Below, piece by piece: positions 52,404-61,234 of a DNA stretch of 64,000 nucleotides. How positions within the stretch are numbered: position 1 is the first letter of the stretch; each line of letters opens with the position of its first letter. A program made the translations under genes and the position numbers. The notes below the pieces were generated by a model. It saw only the letters and a program-made list of their open reading frames with translations. It was not told where the DNA came from and ran no database searches. Source of the DNA: Calditrichota bacterium (GTDB lineage Bacteria > Calditrichota > Calditrichia > Calditrichales > J004); assembly GCA_013112635.1 (NCBI GenBank), contig JABFGF010000012.1, positions 33,591 to 97,590 on the forward strand. Direction: 5' to 3'.

Positions 52404-52558
52404 AAAAAGATGGAGTAATGGAATATTGGAATGCTGGTGTATTGGAAAACACAATTTCCGATAATTCACCAATTTCATCAATTCATTTTGGGCAAGGTGA
52501 AATGAAATGCCAATTTGAAAATGATTATAAAGAACTGTATTAACTTGAAGAGGACATT

Positions 52559-54211
52559 GTGAAGAAAAGTAAATTATTATTGGGTGATGAAGCTTTGGCT
52601 TTAGCCGCTTGCGATGCCGGTGTTAAAGCATTTTACGGTTACCCCGGAACACCCTCAACAGAAATTTTTGAAGCTGGTGAAAAGTATATCGAAAAAACAA
52701 ATGATGGGCGCGTGGCAGAATGGGCAGCAAATGAAAAAGTGGCTTACGAGTTTGCCCTGGGCACAAGCTATGCAGGTTTCCGTACAGTTGTAACAATGAA
52801 ACATGTAGGTTTGAATGTGGCTTTTGATGCCTTTGTAAATTCAGCAATTACAGGAGTGCAAGGAGGCTTGGTTGTTGCAGTTGCCGATGACCCAAGTATG
52901 CACAGCAGCCAGAATGAACAAGATACCCGGGTTTTGGCTGATTTTGCCCATATCCCTTTGCTGGAACCTGCAACACCACAGGAAGTGTACGATTTTACCA
53001 TCCAGGCTTTTGAACTTTCCGAAAGATTAAAACTACCTGTGGTTCTTAGATTGGTTACCCGGTTGGCCCATTCGCGTGGTGAAGTTTATACAGCGGAAAA
53101 AAGGCTGGCACCTACCAGTGTTGGAATCCCATCAGAAGAAGAAAAAAACAACTGGGTGCTAATTCCTGCAATAGCCAGAGGCCGGTATAGAGACCTTCGT
53201 GATAAATTGCCTAATATAATTGATGCAGCGGCAAAGTATAATTCCTTCTCCGCAAATGGACGGCTTAAAGAAGGTGTTTTAATGGCCGGAATGGGCATCG
53301 CCTATTTTGAGCAATATCTCAGCGATAATGATATTGATCCTAAAAAATATAATCAATTAAAGATTGGCGCATATCCGGTAGATGTGCAGCTGCTAAAAGA
53401 TTTTGTTGAAAAATGTGACACGATTTATGTTTTTGAAGAAGATTACCCTTATCTCGAAGATATGATAATTCCTTATGCAGAAGGAAAATGTAAGGTTCAT
53501 GGCCGGCGTGATGGTATTTTAGCTATAGACGGAGAATTAAATTTATCAACCGTACGCACAGTGCTTGCAGGCAAAAAGGTTGAAGGCAAAGTGGATGACG
53601 ATCTCCTTGCACAAATATCGGATTTGATTGAAATTCGCCCACCAAAACTTTGTGATGGTTGTGGACATAGCGATGCTTATGAAGCTATTACCAAAGCTTT
53701 AAAAAATATTGGTGTAGATGATCCGCGCATTTTTGGTGATATTGGCTGTTACACATTGGGTGTTCAACCGCCATTTAATGCAATCAACACCTGTGTTGAG
53801 ATGGGTGCGTCATTATCTATGGCTTTTGGTGCTGCTATGGCAGGAATGAGCCCGGCTGTGGGTGTTATTGGCGATTCAACTTTTTTCCACTCGGGAATGC
53901 CGACACTTTTGTCCGCTGCAAAATCTAATCTAAACCTTAACCTGATTATTATGGATAATGCGATTGTGGGAATGACTGGCCAACAAGTTCCAGTAGCAGC
54001 TGACATTGCGCCAACACTGGCCAAAGCAACAGGATTTGAAGAAGATCAGGTTCATGTGTTTATTCCGCTTCCCAAAAAGACAAATGAGAATATCGAAAAA
54101 CTGGAAAAAATATTCAAAGAAGATAAACCCAGCCTGATTGTTTTTAAGCGTAAATGCATCCAGGCCATGCGCCGTAAATTATATACAAAACCAGAAAAAG
54201 CAGAGGTCTGA
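52559..54211 (+). CDS. iorA: Indolepyruvate:ferredoxin oxidoreductase alpha subunit, lacking the Fe-S domain
   Basis: 550 residues beginning at GTG after AAGAGGA. The N-terminal part is the pyrimidine-side domain (GYPGTPSTEIFEAGEKY, then AVADDPSMHSSQNEQDTR). The C-terminal part is the thiamine-diphosphate domain (CDGCGHSDAYEAI, then GDIGCYTLGVQPPF and GDSTFFHSGMPTLL). Standard IorA continues with a ferredoxin-like domain of two 4Fe-4S clusters. This protein stops at about FKRKCIQAMRRKLYTK, where that domain should begin. A repeat pair starts 14 bases after the stop. The enzyme decarboxylates arylpyruvates to aryl-acetyl-CoA. The electron acceptor may differ from the usual one. Confidence 0.88.
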   Translation: MKKSKLLLGDEALALAACDAGVKAFYGYPGTPSTEIFEAGEKYIEKTNDGRVAEWAANEKVAYEFALGTSYAGFRTVVTMKHVGLNVAFDAFVNSAITGVQGGLVVAVADDPSMHSSQNEQDTRVLADFAHIPLLEPATPQEVYDFTIQAFELSERLKLPVVLRLVTRLAHSRGEVYTAEKRLAPTSVGIPSEEEKNNWVLIPAIARGRYRDLRDKLPNIIDAAAKYNSFSANGRLKEGVLMAGMGIAYFEQYLSDNDIDPKKYNQLKIGAYPVDVQLLKDFVEKCDTIYVFEEDYPYLEDMIIPYAEGKCKVHGRRDGILAIDGELNLSTVRTVLAGKKVEGKVDDDLLAQISDLIEIRPPKLCDGCGHSDAYEAITKALKNIGVDDPRIFGDIGCYTLGVQPPFNAINTCVEMGASLSMAFGAAMAGMSPAVGVIGDSTFFHSGMPTLLSAAKSNLNLNLIIMDNAIVGMTGQQVPVAADIAPTLAKATGFEEDQVHVFIPLPKKTNENIEKLEKIFKEDKPSLIVFKRKCIQAMRRKLYTKPEKAEV

Positions 54212-54224
54212 AATTGATTAAAAG

Positions 54225-54311
54225 AACCCACGCTCAACCCCTTCAAAGAGGGGAGTTTGATTGGTCAAATTATGATTTTGTTCCTCTCCTTGGAGGGGCA
54301 AGGGGTGGGTT
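54225..54311. repeat. Gene-less inverted pair of the DUF559-associated repeat
   Basis: Left copy (54225-54256) reads AACCCACGCTCAACCCCTTC then aaagagggga, and right copy (54281-54311) reads TTCCTCTCCTTGGAGGGGCA then aggggtgggt. They are inverses with several mismatches, separated by about 24 bases. They match the arms that flank the DUF559 gene at 10688 and 11115. The layout resembles a REPIN: two palindromic repeats without a nuclease gene. Confidence 0.8.
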
Positions 54312-54336
54312 AATAATACTAAAAGGAAATTGAAAA

Positions 54337-54924
54337 ATGAAAAACGATAATACTTTTGGATTGGTTGTTGCCGGTGTTGGTGGACAAGGTGCTGTTACAA
54401 TAGCCCAACTTGTTCTTGGTGCAGCCTGGATGAGTGGCCTGCATGTGCTGCAATCGGAAGTACACGGCATGAGCCAGCGTGGCGGTGAAGTAAGTGCCCA
54501 CATTATGATCAGTAAAAAGAAAGTAACCTCGCCAACAATTGAAAAAGGCACCGGTGATTTGCTTATTGGTCTTGAACCATTAGAAGCTTTACGGCATCTG
54601 GTTTATCTTAAAAAAGGGGCGCCGGTTGTAAGTACAACAACGGCCATTGTAAATATGGATTCTTATCCGGAGGTGGACAGAGTAAACAAACTGCTTTCCG
54701 GTATTGATGGGGTGAAAATGATTGACTCAGAAAGTTTGTCAAAAGAAATGCGTTTTCCACAAGCCGGTACAATTGCCTTGTTGGGTGCTGCTGCTACCTA
54801 TTTGCCAATCACAGATAAGATTTGGGAAAAGGTGATTCAAGAGCGTTTTGCAAGCAAAGGGGAGAAAGTGATTGAAAAAAATATGCGGGCATTTATGACT
54901 GGCAAAGAATTGATCCTGCAATGA
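54337..54924 (+). CDS. iorB: Indolepyruvate oxidoreductase beta subunit
   Basis: 195 residues after AAAGGAAATTG. The gamma-type domain is complete: GLVVAGVGGQGAVTIAQLV, SEVHGMSQRGGEVSAH and LIGLEPLEALRHL. IorB completes the arylpyruvate oxidoreductase with IorA. It overlaps the following ligase by four bases (ATGA at 54921-54924), so the two are translated together. This supports one pathway from arylpyruvate to aryl-acetate plus ATP. Confidence 0.92.
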   Translation: MKNDNTFGLVVAGVGGQGAVTIAQLVLGAAWMSGLHVLQSEVHGMSQRGGEVSAHIMISKKKVTSPTIEKGTGDLLIGLEPLEALRHLVYLKKGAPVVSTTTAIVNMDSYPEVDRVNKLLSGIDGVKMIDSESLSKEMRFPQAGTIALLGAAATYLPITDKIWEKVIQERFASKGEKVIEKNMRAFMTGKELILQ

Positions 54925-57101
54925 AAAAAGATTTTTTAGATGAAATACAATGTTACCAAATCCTGCAAAAATATGGCATAAGTACGCCAAAATATATTTT
55001 TCTTGATAAACCACAAATAGCGGATTCAAGTTTTCAGGATGGTGATGAAATTGTCTTAAAAGCCGTTGTGGATGAAGTTTGGCACAAATCTGATTTTGGA
55101 TTAATTAAATTTTCTAATTTTTCCAGGGAAATTGTTGAGGAATCATACGCTTCCTTTTCTGATAGTGTTGAAAAGAAAAACTGGAAAGGGCTTTTAATTT
55201 GTGAAAAGGTAAAATTTATAAACAGCCCGCTTCCTGTTGAATTGCTTTTATCTATAAAAATGGATGCAAGTTGCGGCCCGATTATTACAATTGGCTTTGG
55301 TGGGGTTCATACTGAGTTATGGGGAAATGAACTTAAAAAAGGTGTCCTTAGTTTTAGCCCGGAAATATTATCAACGGATCAGGCTTTTGCTGAACTCTCT
55401 GTCCATTTGCTTGGAAATATTTTATTTGGAAAAGTCCGCAATGGGGAAGCCCTTGTTTCGGAAAAGACAGTAAAAGATTTATTGGAATCTGCCTGGGAAT
55501 TAGCAGCAAATTTAACTGGTGAAGAACTTTCATTAATTGAAATTAATCCTTTGGCCATTGATATAAATGGAAAATTTGTTGCTCTTGACGGGGTTGGCGA
55601 AAAAGAACAACTAAAAGTGAAGAGTGAAAATGGAAAAGAGGCAAAAAACATTGAAATCTCCTCTTCACGAGCATCCAGAATACAGCATCCAGAATCCATT
55701 AGTCAGCAACAGGAAGCATTATTCAATCCTCAAACTTTTTTGATTGCCGGAGTCTCATCAAAGAAAAAAGCTTTTGGCAATATAGTCCTGGATAATTTTA
55801 AGAAATCGCTTGTTCGGCCAAAAAATATTTTTGTACTAAAAGCGGATTGCGAGGATTTTGACGGGTATAAAACAATCCCTGCTTTAAACACGCTTACCAA
55901 TCCTGTAGATGTGCTGGTTTTGGCGGTTCCGGCAAAAAGTGCGATCGATGTTATTGAAGAGGCTTGCTCATCTGGTTTGGCCAAAATTATTTACCTGGTT
56001 GCTGGCGGCATCGGCGATGGTGCAGATCATACCGGATTGAAAGAAAAACTAACATCTATTCTTGAAAAATATCCCATTGATAAAAGACCACGAATTATCG
56101 GACCAAACTCACTTGGAATAGTTTTATCTCCTCAAAAAATTAATACCTTGTTTATCCCGGAAAATAAATTGCCTGTTAAATTTTTTCCTGATGGAAATAT
56201 TGGTCTTATTGCGCAGAGTGGTGCCTTTTTTATAACCCGCATTTCCAGAAATGAAAATCTACCTATTCGTTTAGGGTTTTGCATTGGCAACCAGATTGAT
56301 ATTTCTGCAACAGATTTATTAATTGCTATGGCTGATGATAACGAAGTAAAAGTTATTGCTCTTTATCTTGAAGGCGCGCCTCAGGGTGATGCTTTAAGGC
56401 TGGCAAAAGTAATCAGAAAGGTTTGTACAAAAAAGAAAATAATTATTTACCGTGGAGGTCGGAGTCCAGCGGGAATGAAAGCAGCTTCCGGGCATACAGG
56501 CGCTTTGGCATCTGATTACAGCATTGAAAAAAAATTGTTGCAAAATGCAGGGGCAATTATCAGTGAAAGTTTTACTGATTTTGAAAATAATCTAATGTGG
56601 TACAGTGCTTATCCTGATCTCTCAATTAATAAAAGTCATAGTGTTGGTGTCATCTCAAATGCCGGTTATGAATCTGTGGCAGCAGCAGATGGCGTTGGAA
56701 ATAATCTGGCTGTTTTTTCGGATGAAACAAAAAACCGGCTTAACCAAACTTTAGAAAATCATCGTTTATCAGCAATTGTAACAGCAAGCAATCCTTTGGA
56801 TATTACGCCGATGGCCAGTGATGATGTATACTATAAATGTGCCTGCGATATTCTAACACAACCGGAAACAAGCCTGTTAATAAAGGGAATTGTACCACTT
56901 TCAGTTATGATTGAGTCTGAAAACGAAGGGGTCTTGGAAAAGAATGTGGAGCGTATTAAGGAGTTGATAAGCGAAACGGGAAAGCCTGTTGCAGTAGTTA
57001 TTGACTCCGGGATGATTTATCAAAAAATGAAAACAACATTTGCGGAAAACGGCATTCCTTTGTTTAGCTCTATCCAGGATGTGTTTGCTGTGCTAAAATA
57101 A
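54921..57101 (+). CDS. ADP-forming acyl-CoA ligase, fused beta-alpha order
   Basis: 726 residues. Residues 1-220 are an ATP-grasp domain (beta-type: EIVLKAVVDEVWHKSDFG, then LIEINPLAIDINGKFVALDG). A short linker leads to a CoA-binding domain (TFLIAGVSSKKKAFGN) and ligase domains with the active His525 in ASGHTGALASDYS. The fold order is beta then alpha, whereas the best-known archaeal enzymes fuse alpha then beta or keep them apart. It converts aryl-acetyl-CoA, ADP and phosphate to the acid, CoA and ATP, capturing energy from the IOR step. It overlaps iorB by four bases. A family such as acetyl-CoA synthetase (ADP-forming) cannot be excluded. Confidence 0.87.
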   Translation: MKKDFLDEIQCYQILQKYGISTPKYIFLDKPQIADSSFQDGDEIVLKAVVDEVWHKSDFGLIKFSNFSREIVEESYASFSDSVEKKNWKGLLICEKVKFINSPLPVELLLSIKMDASCGPIITIGFGGVHTELWGNELKKGVLSFSPEILSTDQAFAELSVHLLGNILFGKVRNGEALVSEKTVKDLLESAWELAANLTGEELSLIEINPLAIDINGKFVALDGVGEKEQLKVKSENGKEAKNIEISSSRASRIQHPESISQQQEALFNPQTFLIAGVSSKKKAFGNIVLDNFKKSLVRPKNIFVLKADCEDFDGYKTIPALNTLTNPVDVLVLAVPAKSAIDVIEEACSSGLAKIIYLVAGGIGDGADHTGLKEKLTSILEKYPIDKRPRIIGPNSLGIVLSPQKINTLFIPENKLPVKFFPDGNIGLIAQSGAFFITRISRNENLPIRLGFCIGNQIDISATDLLIAMADDNEVKVIALYLEGAPQGDALRLAKVIRKVCTKKKIIIYRGGRSPAGMKAASGHTGALASDYSIEKKLLQNAGAIISESFTDFENNLMWYSAYPDLSINKSHSVGVISNAGYESVAAADGVGNNLAVFSDETKNRLNQTLENHRLSAIVTASNPLDITPMASDDVYYKCACDILTQPETSLLIKGIVPLSVMIESENEGVLEKNVERIKELISETGKPVAVVIDSGMIYQKMKTTFAENGIPLFSSIQDVFAVLK

Positions 57102-57127
57102 TCAGTTGTTTGTATGAGATTGATTAA

Positions 57128-57160
57128 ATAAAAAAGGCAGCCTTATTTCAAGACTGCCTT
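57128..57160 (-). terminator. Terminator of the thioredoxin gene
   Basis: On the minus strand AAGGCAG ... CTGCCTT pairs (57134-57140 with 57154-57160), followed by a T-rich run. A second perfect stem CTCCTG-tcaa-CAGGAG (57166-57181) lies between it and the trxA stop. Confidence 0.75.
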
Positions 57161-57199
57161 CATTGCTCCTGTCAACAGGAGATCCTATGGCTTATATTT

Positions 57200-57568
57200 C
57201 TAATTTACTTCTTTTGTCACACCAAGTACGTCCCTTATCGCATCTTCCAATTGCTGCTTTGGCAGTGCGCCCATCGCCATTTGTGGTTTATCACCCATAG
57301 GCACAAACAGAAGTGAAGGGATACTTTGAATTCCAAAAGCAGCGGCCAGTTCCTGCTCTTGTTCCGTGTTCACTTTGTAAATATTTACTTTGTCTTTGTA
57401 CTCTTCAGATAATTCTTCCAAAACGGGAGCGACCATTTTACAAGGACCACACCAATCAGCATAAAAATCAATCAGACAAGGTTTATCGCCTTCAAATTTC
57501 CATTCTTTGTTTTGTTCAAAGTTAAACACTTTATCTAAAAATGTTTGTTTGTTAAGATGTTCAGTCAT
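57200..57568 (-). CDS. trxA: Thioredoxin
   Basis: 122 residues. Active site FYADWCGPCKMVAP with the WCGPC pair. KVNTEQEQELAAAFGIQSIP supplies the cis-Pro loop (SIPSLLFV), followed by PKQQLEDAIRDVL. The N-terminus has about 15 residues more than E. coli thioredoxin, without a signal peptide, so it is cytoplasmic. It converges with the ADP-forming ligase gene. Confidence 0.95.
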   Translation of the reverse strand: MTEHLNKQTFLDKVFNFEQNKEWKFEGDKPCLIDFYADWCGPCKMVAPVLEELSEEYKDKVNIYKVNTEQEQELAAAFGIQSIPSLLFVPMGDKPQMAMGALPKQQLEDAIRDVLGVTKEVN

Positions 57569-57761
57569 TTTGTATTCCTTTCGATTTTTTTATTTTCTTT
57601 ATTTTCAAAACTAATTGTTCAGATGACAAACCAGATTTAAAAGTTACAAATTATATTTTTCTATCGTTCTAAAATAGTTCAGCCTAAAATTAACCGTAAA
57701 AATGTAACAGCTTAAGCCTTTCTATTGATAACCGATATTTGGATTATACAGAAAGTTAAAT

Positions 57762-59423
57762 ATGAAATCCGATAAAATAAATCTGCAAATTGAAGATTTG
57801 CTTGAAGCTTTGCCGGATAATTTTGAACCGGATGAAGATTTTTTAGCTATGCTTGAACGGTTAAATATTGCTTCAAATAAAAGTCAGATAGCTCAAACGA
57901 ACCATCTGAACAATTTATATATTTTAGATTCCTTACCTAACCCAGCATTTATTCTAAACCAATCCAGGTTAATAAAGAGAATTAATAAAGTTGGAGAGGA
58001 AGTATTTGGTTATGAAAATGAAGAACTGGAAAACCTGTTTTTTTCTGATTTATTTATAGACGAGGTAATCTGCGATTTTTTTCTTTCTGAGTTACCTGGA
58101 AATGTAAACTTATCTGGCGTTGAAGTTGAATTAAGAAATAAAAAGGGTGATATGATCCCGTTTCTGCTTTCAGGTTCTGCATTAAATATAGAAAATGAGA
58201 CAGTATTTATTTGTGTCGTTCAGGATATTTCCGAAATAAAAAGACATCATGAAAAACTATATGCAGCCAAATTAAAGGCAGATGAATCTAATAAAGCAAA
58301 AAGCGAATTTCTTGCAAATATGAGTCATGAGATAAGAACACCTCTTAATGGAGTAATTGGATTAAACAATCTGATTTTGGATACTGAGCTTACGGAAGAG
58401 CAGGAAGAGTATTCAAAATCAATCCGCTTTAGTGCTGACTCATTACTACGTTTGTTAAATGATATTCTTGATCTTTCAAAAATTGAAGCCGGAAAGATCG
58501 ATTTTGAAGTATTTGGATTTTCACCTGTTGATTTAGTTCAACAGGTCTGTTCAATTTTTGAATTACAAGCGAATGAAAAAGGTATAGTTATTAAAACCGA
58601 AATTGATGCTGGTGTTGCCGATATTCTTTTCGGTGACATGGCTCGAATTCGTCAAATAATAGTAAACCTTGTTGGAAATGCCATTAAATTTACAGAAGAA
58701 GGTTCAATTACAATCGGCTTGCTATTGCATGATGAGCAGGATGATAAGCAGACATTAAAATTTTCGGTCAGGGACACAGGAATTGGGATTTCAGTAACAA
58801 AACAAAAACATATATTTGAATCTTTTTCACAAGCCGATGCTTCTACAACGAGAAAATATGGAGGAACAGGTTTAGGTCTTTCTATTTGCAGGAAACTGGT
58901 TTGGCTAATGAAAGGGGAAATGAATGTTTTTAGCCGTGAAGGCCATGGTTCAAATTTTTGGTTTACAATTCCATTTAAGGTTAATGTCGAAAACAAGCAG
59001 TTAATAGAGAAAACTGAAAAAGAAAACTCTTTAAATATTATTTCAGGATTACATATTCTTTTGGTTGAAGATAATCTGATCAATCAAAAGGTGGCAAAAA
59101 GGCTTTTAACCAATAACAGTTTTAAAGTTGATGTTGCTAATAATGGCCAGCAAGCTGTTGACATGTTTATTGAAAAAAAGTATGATCTAATATTGATGGA
59201 TTTACAAATGCCGGTAATGGATGGCTTAACTGCATCAAGAAAAATACGCGAATTCGATGATGATATTCCAATTATTGCTTTAACTGCAAATGCCATGAAG
59301 GGCGATGAAGAGATGTGCCTTGAAGCTGGAATGAACGGATATACTACAAAGCCAATTAAAAAAAATGAACTGTTTGACATTATAAATAATCTCACCTTTA
59401 AAGAAATAGAGTTAGAACTTTAA
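57762..59423 (+). CDS. Soluble hybrid histidine kinase with PAS domain
   Basis: 553 residues, no membrane helices. A short N-terminal helical part, then a PAS domain (DSLPNPAFILNQSRLIKRIN ... FICVVQDISEIKRH), HisKA with NMSHEIRTPLNG (His189), HATPase_c with DTGIGIS and GGTGLGLSI, and a receiver with LLVEDNLINQK and MDLQMPVMDG (Asp480), then TKPIK. The kinase core is similar to the membrane hybrid at 1618. PAS suggests a redox or ligand signal. No partner gene is adjacent. Confidence 0.92.
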   Translation: MKSDKINLQIEDLLEALPDNFEPDEDFLAMLERLNIASNKSQIAQTNHLNNLYILDSLPNPAFILNQSRLIKRINKVGEEVFGYENEELENLFFSDLFIDEVICDFFLSELPGNVNLSGVEVELRNKKGDMIPFLLSGSALNIENETVFICVVQDISEIKRHHEKLYAAKLKADESNKAKSEFLANMSHEIRTPLNGVIGLNNLILDTELTEEQEEYSKSIRFSADSLLRLLNDILDLSKIEAGKIDFEVFGFSPVDLVQQVCSIFELQANEKGIVIKTEIDAGVADILFGDMARIRQIIVNLVGNAIKFTEEGSITIGLLLHDEQDDKQTLKFSVRDTGIGISVTKQKHIFESFSQADASTTRKYGGTGLGLSICRKLVWLMKGEMNVFSREGHGSNFWFTIPFKVNVENKQLIEKTEKENSLNIISGLHILLVEDNLINQKVAKRLLTNNSFKVDVANNGQQAVDMFIEKKYDLILMDLQMPVMDGLTASRKIREFDDDIPIIALTANAMKGDEEMCLEAGMNGYTTKPIKKNELFDIINNLTFKEIELEL

Positions 59424-59562
59424 ATTGTGTTTCTGCTCATTTTTTTCCTTATTTACTTCTGCCATATTTAATTTTTTTTCATCTAAGATTTTTGATTGAA
59501 ATAATTTCAGTCAAAATGTGTTTATAGTTATAACTTTTAAAATAATTATTTAGGAGAAGTTT

Positions 59563-59979
59563 ATGAGAGCATTGGGCACATATTTGTTTACAGGTATGAT
59601 TATTATTTTAAGTTCTTGCAGCACCGAAACAGGGGTTGAACCTGAAGAGAAAAAAGTAAATCCTGTTAAATCCACATACTCATCTATTAGTACCCAAATT
59701 TTTGATCAACGTTGTTCATGTCATCACAGCGGCCAAACACCCGGACTACAAAGCTCCACAGCTTATACCAATATTATAGGTGTTTCAAATTTCGCCAATA
59801 CAATGAACTATATTGAACCAGGAAAACCGGACAGCAGTTATTTATTCCAAAAAATTATAGAAAGCGGTAATATAAGCGGCTCACGGATGCCTCGCGATGG
59901 AGCAACAACCGGTCACCTTTCACAGGTTGAGCTGGATTCTATTCGCACCTGGATTGAAAATGGCGCACTTAATAATTAG
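59563..59979 (+). CDS. Cytochrome-like lipoprotein with CxCH motif
   Basis: 138 residues. Lipobox LSSC (Cys19) after a good site TAGGAGAAG. The mature part reads like the small planctomycete-type cytochrome c domain (ISTQIFDQRCSCHHSGQTPG, then LFQKIIESG ... SRMPRDG and IRTWIENGA). However, the heme motif CxxCH is CSCHH here (Cys51, Cys53, His54), one residue short. Heme attachment would be atypical or lost. It leads a group with two YceI proteins and a DUF5777 barrel. Confidence 0.65.
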   Translation: MRALGTYLFTGMIIILSSCSTETGVEPEEKKVNPVKSTYSSISTQIFDQRCSCHHSGQTPGLQSSTAYTNIIGVSNFANTMNYIEPGKPDSSYLFQKIIESGNISGSRMPRDGATTGHLSQVELDSIRTWIENGALNN

Positions 59980-60006
59980 AAAATTGTATTTCACCAAGGA
60001 GAAAAA

Positions 60007-60591
60007 ATGATCCTAAAAATTCATAGAATTATTTTTATGTTAATTCTATTTTCAGGATTAATTACTGCCGGTGATTGGCAGGTGGATAAAGATGCAAAGA
60101 ACAGCGTTGTTTTTATGTCCAGCACAACTTTACTGGATTTTGAAGGAAAAACATCTGATATCGATGGCTATCTTTTTTGGAAAGGCGAGGAAATTTTTGC
60201 TGATGGTAATGAACTCTATTTTGAAATATTGTTAAATACATTTAGCACAGGAATTGGTAAAAGAGACCGTGATATGCGTGATGATATTTTGGAAACAAAA
60301 AAATATCCATATTCCTCATTTAAAGCCAAAATAACAAAATCGGAAAAAAAAGATGAAGCATATCATGTATTGGTTAAAGGCGAGATGATTTTACACGGAC
60401 AAAAAAAAGAAATGGAAATACCCGGTGTAATTACCATTAAAGATGGTCTTATGAATATCAAAACAAGTTTCACAATTTTTTTAGACGACTTTAAAATTGC
60501 AGCCCCCAGTTTAATTGCTTTTATTAAAGTTGCCAACGAAATAAAGCTGGAATTGGATTTTAATCTGCGTGAAATAAAATTAAATTTGTAA
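60007..60591 (+). CDS. YceI-family protein, copy 1
   Basis: 194 residues with a signal peptide (ILFSGLITAGDW). The YceI fold is evident: WQVDKDAKNSVVFMSSTTLL, RDRDMRDDILETKKYPYSSF and VKGEMILHGQKKEMEIPGVI. Relatives form lipocalin-like barrels that bind isoprenoids such as polyprenyl quinone. It is followed by a clear tandem paralogue 22 bases downstream. Confidence 0.9.
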   Translation: MILKIHRIIFMLILFSGLITAGDWQVDKDAKNSVVFMSSTTLLDFEGKTSDIDGYLFWKGEEIFADGNELYFEILLNTFSTGIGKRDRDMRDDILETKKYPYSSFKAKITKSEKKDEAYHVLVKGEMILHGQKKEMEIPGVITIKDGLMNIKTSFTIFLDDFKIAAPSLIAFIKVANEIKLELDFNLREIKLNL

Positions 60592-60612
60592 TTTTTAGTA
60601 ATAAGGAAAAAT

Positions 60613-61188
60613 ATGAGAAAGTTATTATTGGTTTATTTATTAACCGGTATATTTAGTTGTGCTTTTGCCGGTGATTGGCAGGTTGATAGTAAGGCAAAAA
60701 ATAGTATTGTTTTTAACTCCAGCACAACGTTGTTGGATTTTGAAGGTAAAACAGAAAATATCGATGGATATATTTATTGGGAAGGTGAAAAAGTTTTTGG
60801 AGAAAAAAACGAACTCTATTTTGAAGTTCAATTAAATACTTTTGATACAGGAAATGGTAAGCGGGACAGGGACATGCGTAATGATGTTTTACATACAAAA
60901 AGCTACCCCGTGGTATCTTTTAAAGGTAACTTTATTAAAGTTGAAAATTCCGGTAGTCATTACAAAGTAATAGTAAAAGGGCAGATGGACCTGCATGGGA
61001 AAAAACAAGAAATGGAAATACCCGGGACAATTGAAATGATGGAAAGTAAAATGAATCTTAAAAGCAGTTTTAGCATTTTTCTAAAAGATTATAATATTGA
61101 GGCGCCCAGCCTTGCGGCTTTTATAAAAGTAGCAGAAGAAATAAAACTTGATCTGGATTTTAATCTGAAAAAACTTGAAAATGAATAA
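60613..61188 (+). CDS. YceI-family protein, copy 2
   Basis: 191 residues, a tandem duplicate of the gene at 60007. Shared stretches include DWQVD at the mature start, SSTTLLDFEGKT, NGKRDRDMRNDVLHTKSYP and LHGKKQEMEIPG. The signal peptide ends FSCAFAGDW, and a Cys in FSCAFA does not form a normal lipobox. It should be periplasmic, like copy 1. Confidence 0.9.
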   Translation: MRKLLLVYLLTGIFSCAFAGDWQVDSKAKNSIVFNSSTTLLDFEGKTENIDGYIYWEGEKVFGEKNELYFEVQLNTFDTGNGKRDRDMRNDVLHTKSYPVVSFKGNFIKVENSGSHYKVIVKGQMDLHGKKQEMEIPGTIEMMESKMNLKSSFSIFLKDYNIEAPSLAAFIKVAEEIKLDLDFNLKKLENE

Positions 61189-61234
61189 ATGTTTAGTTGG
61201 CAAGATTTAACAAGAACATACCAAAGGAGTGATC

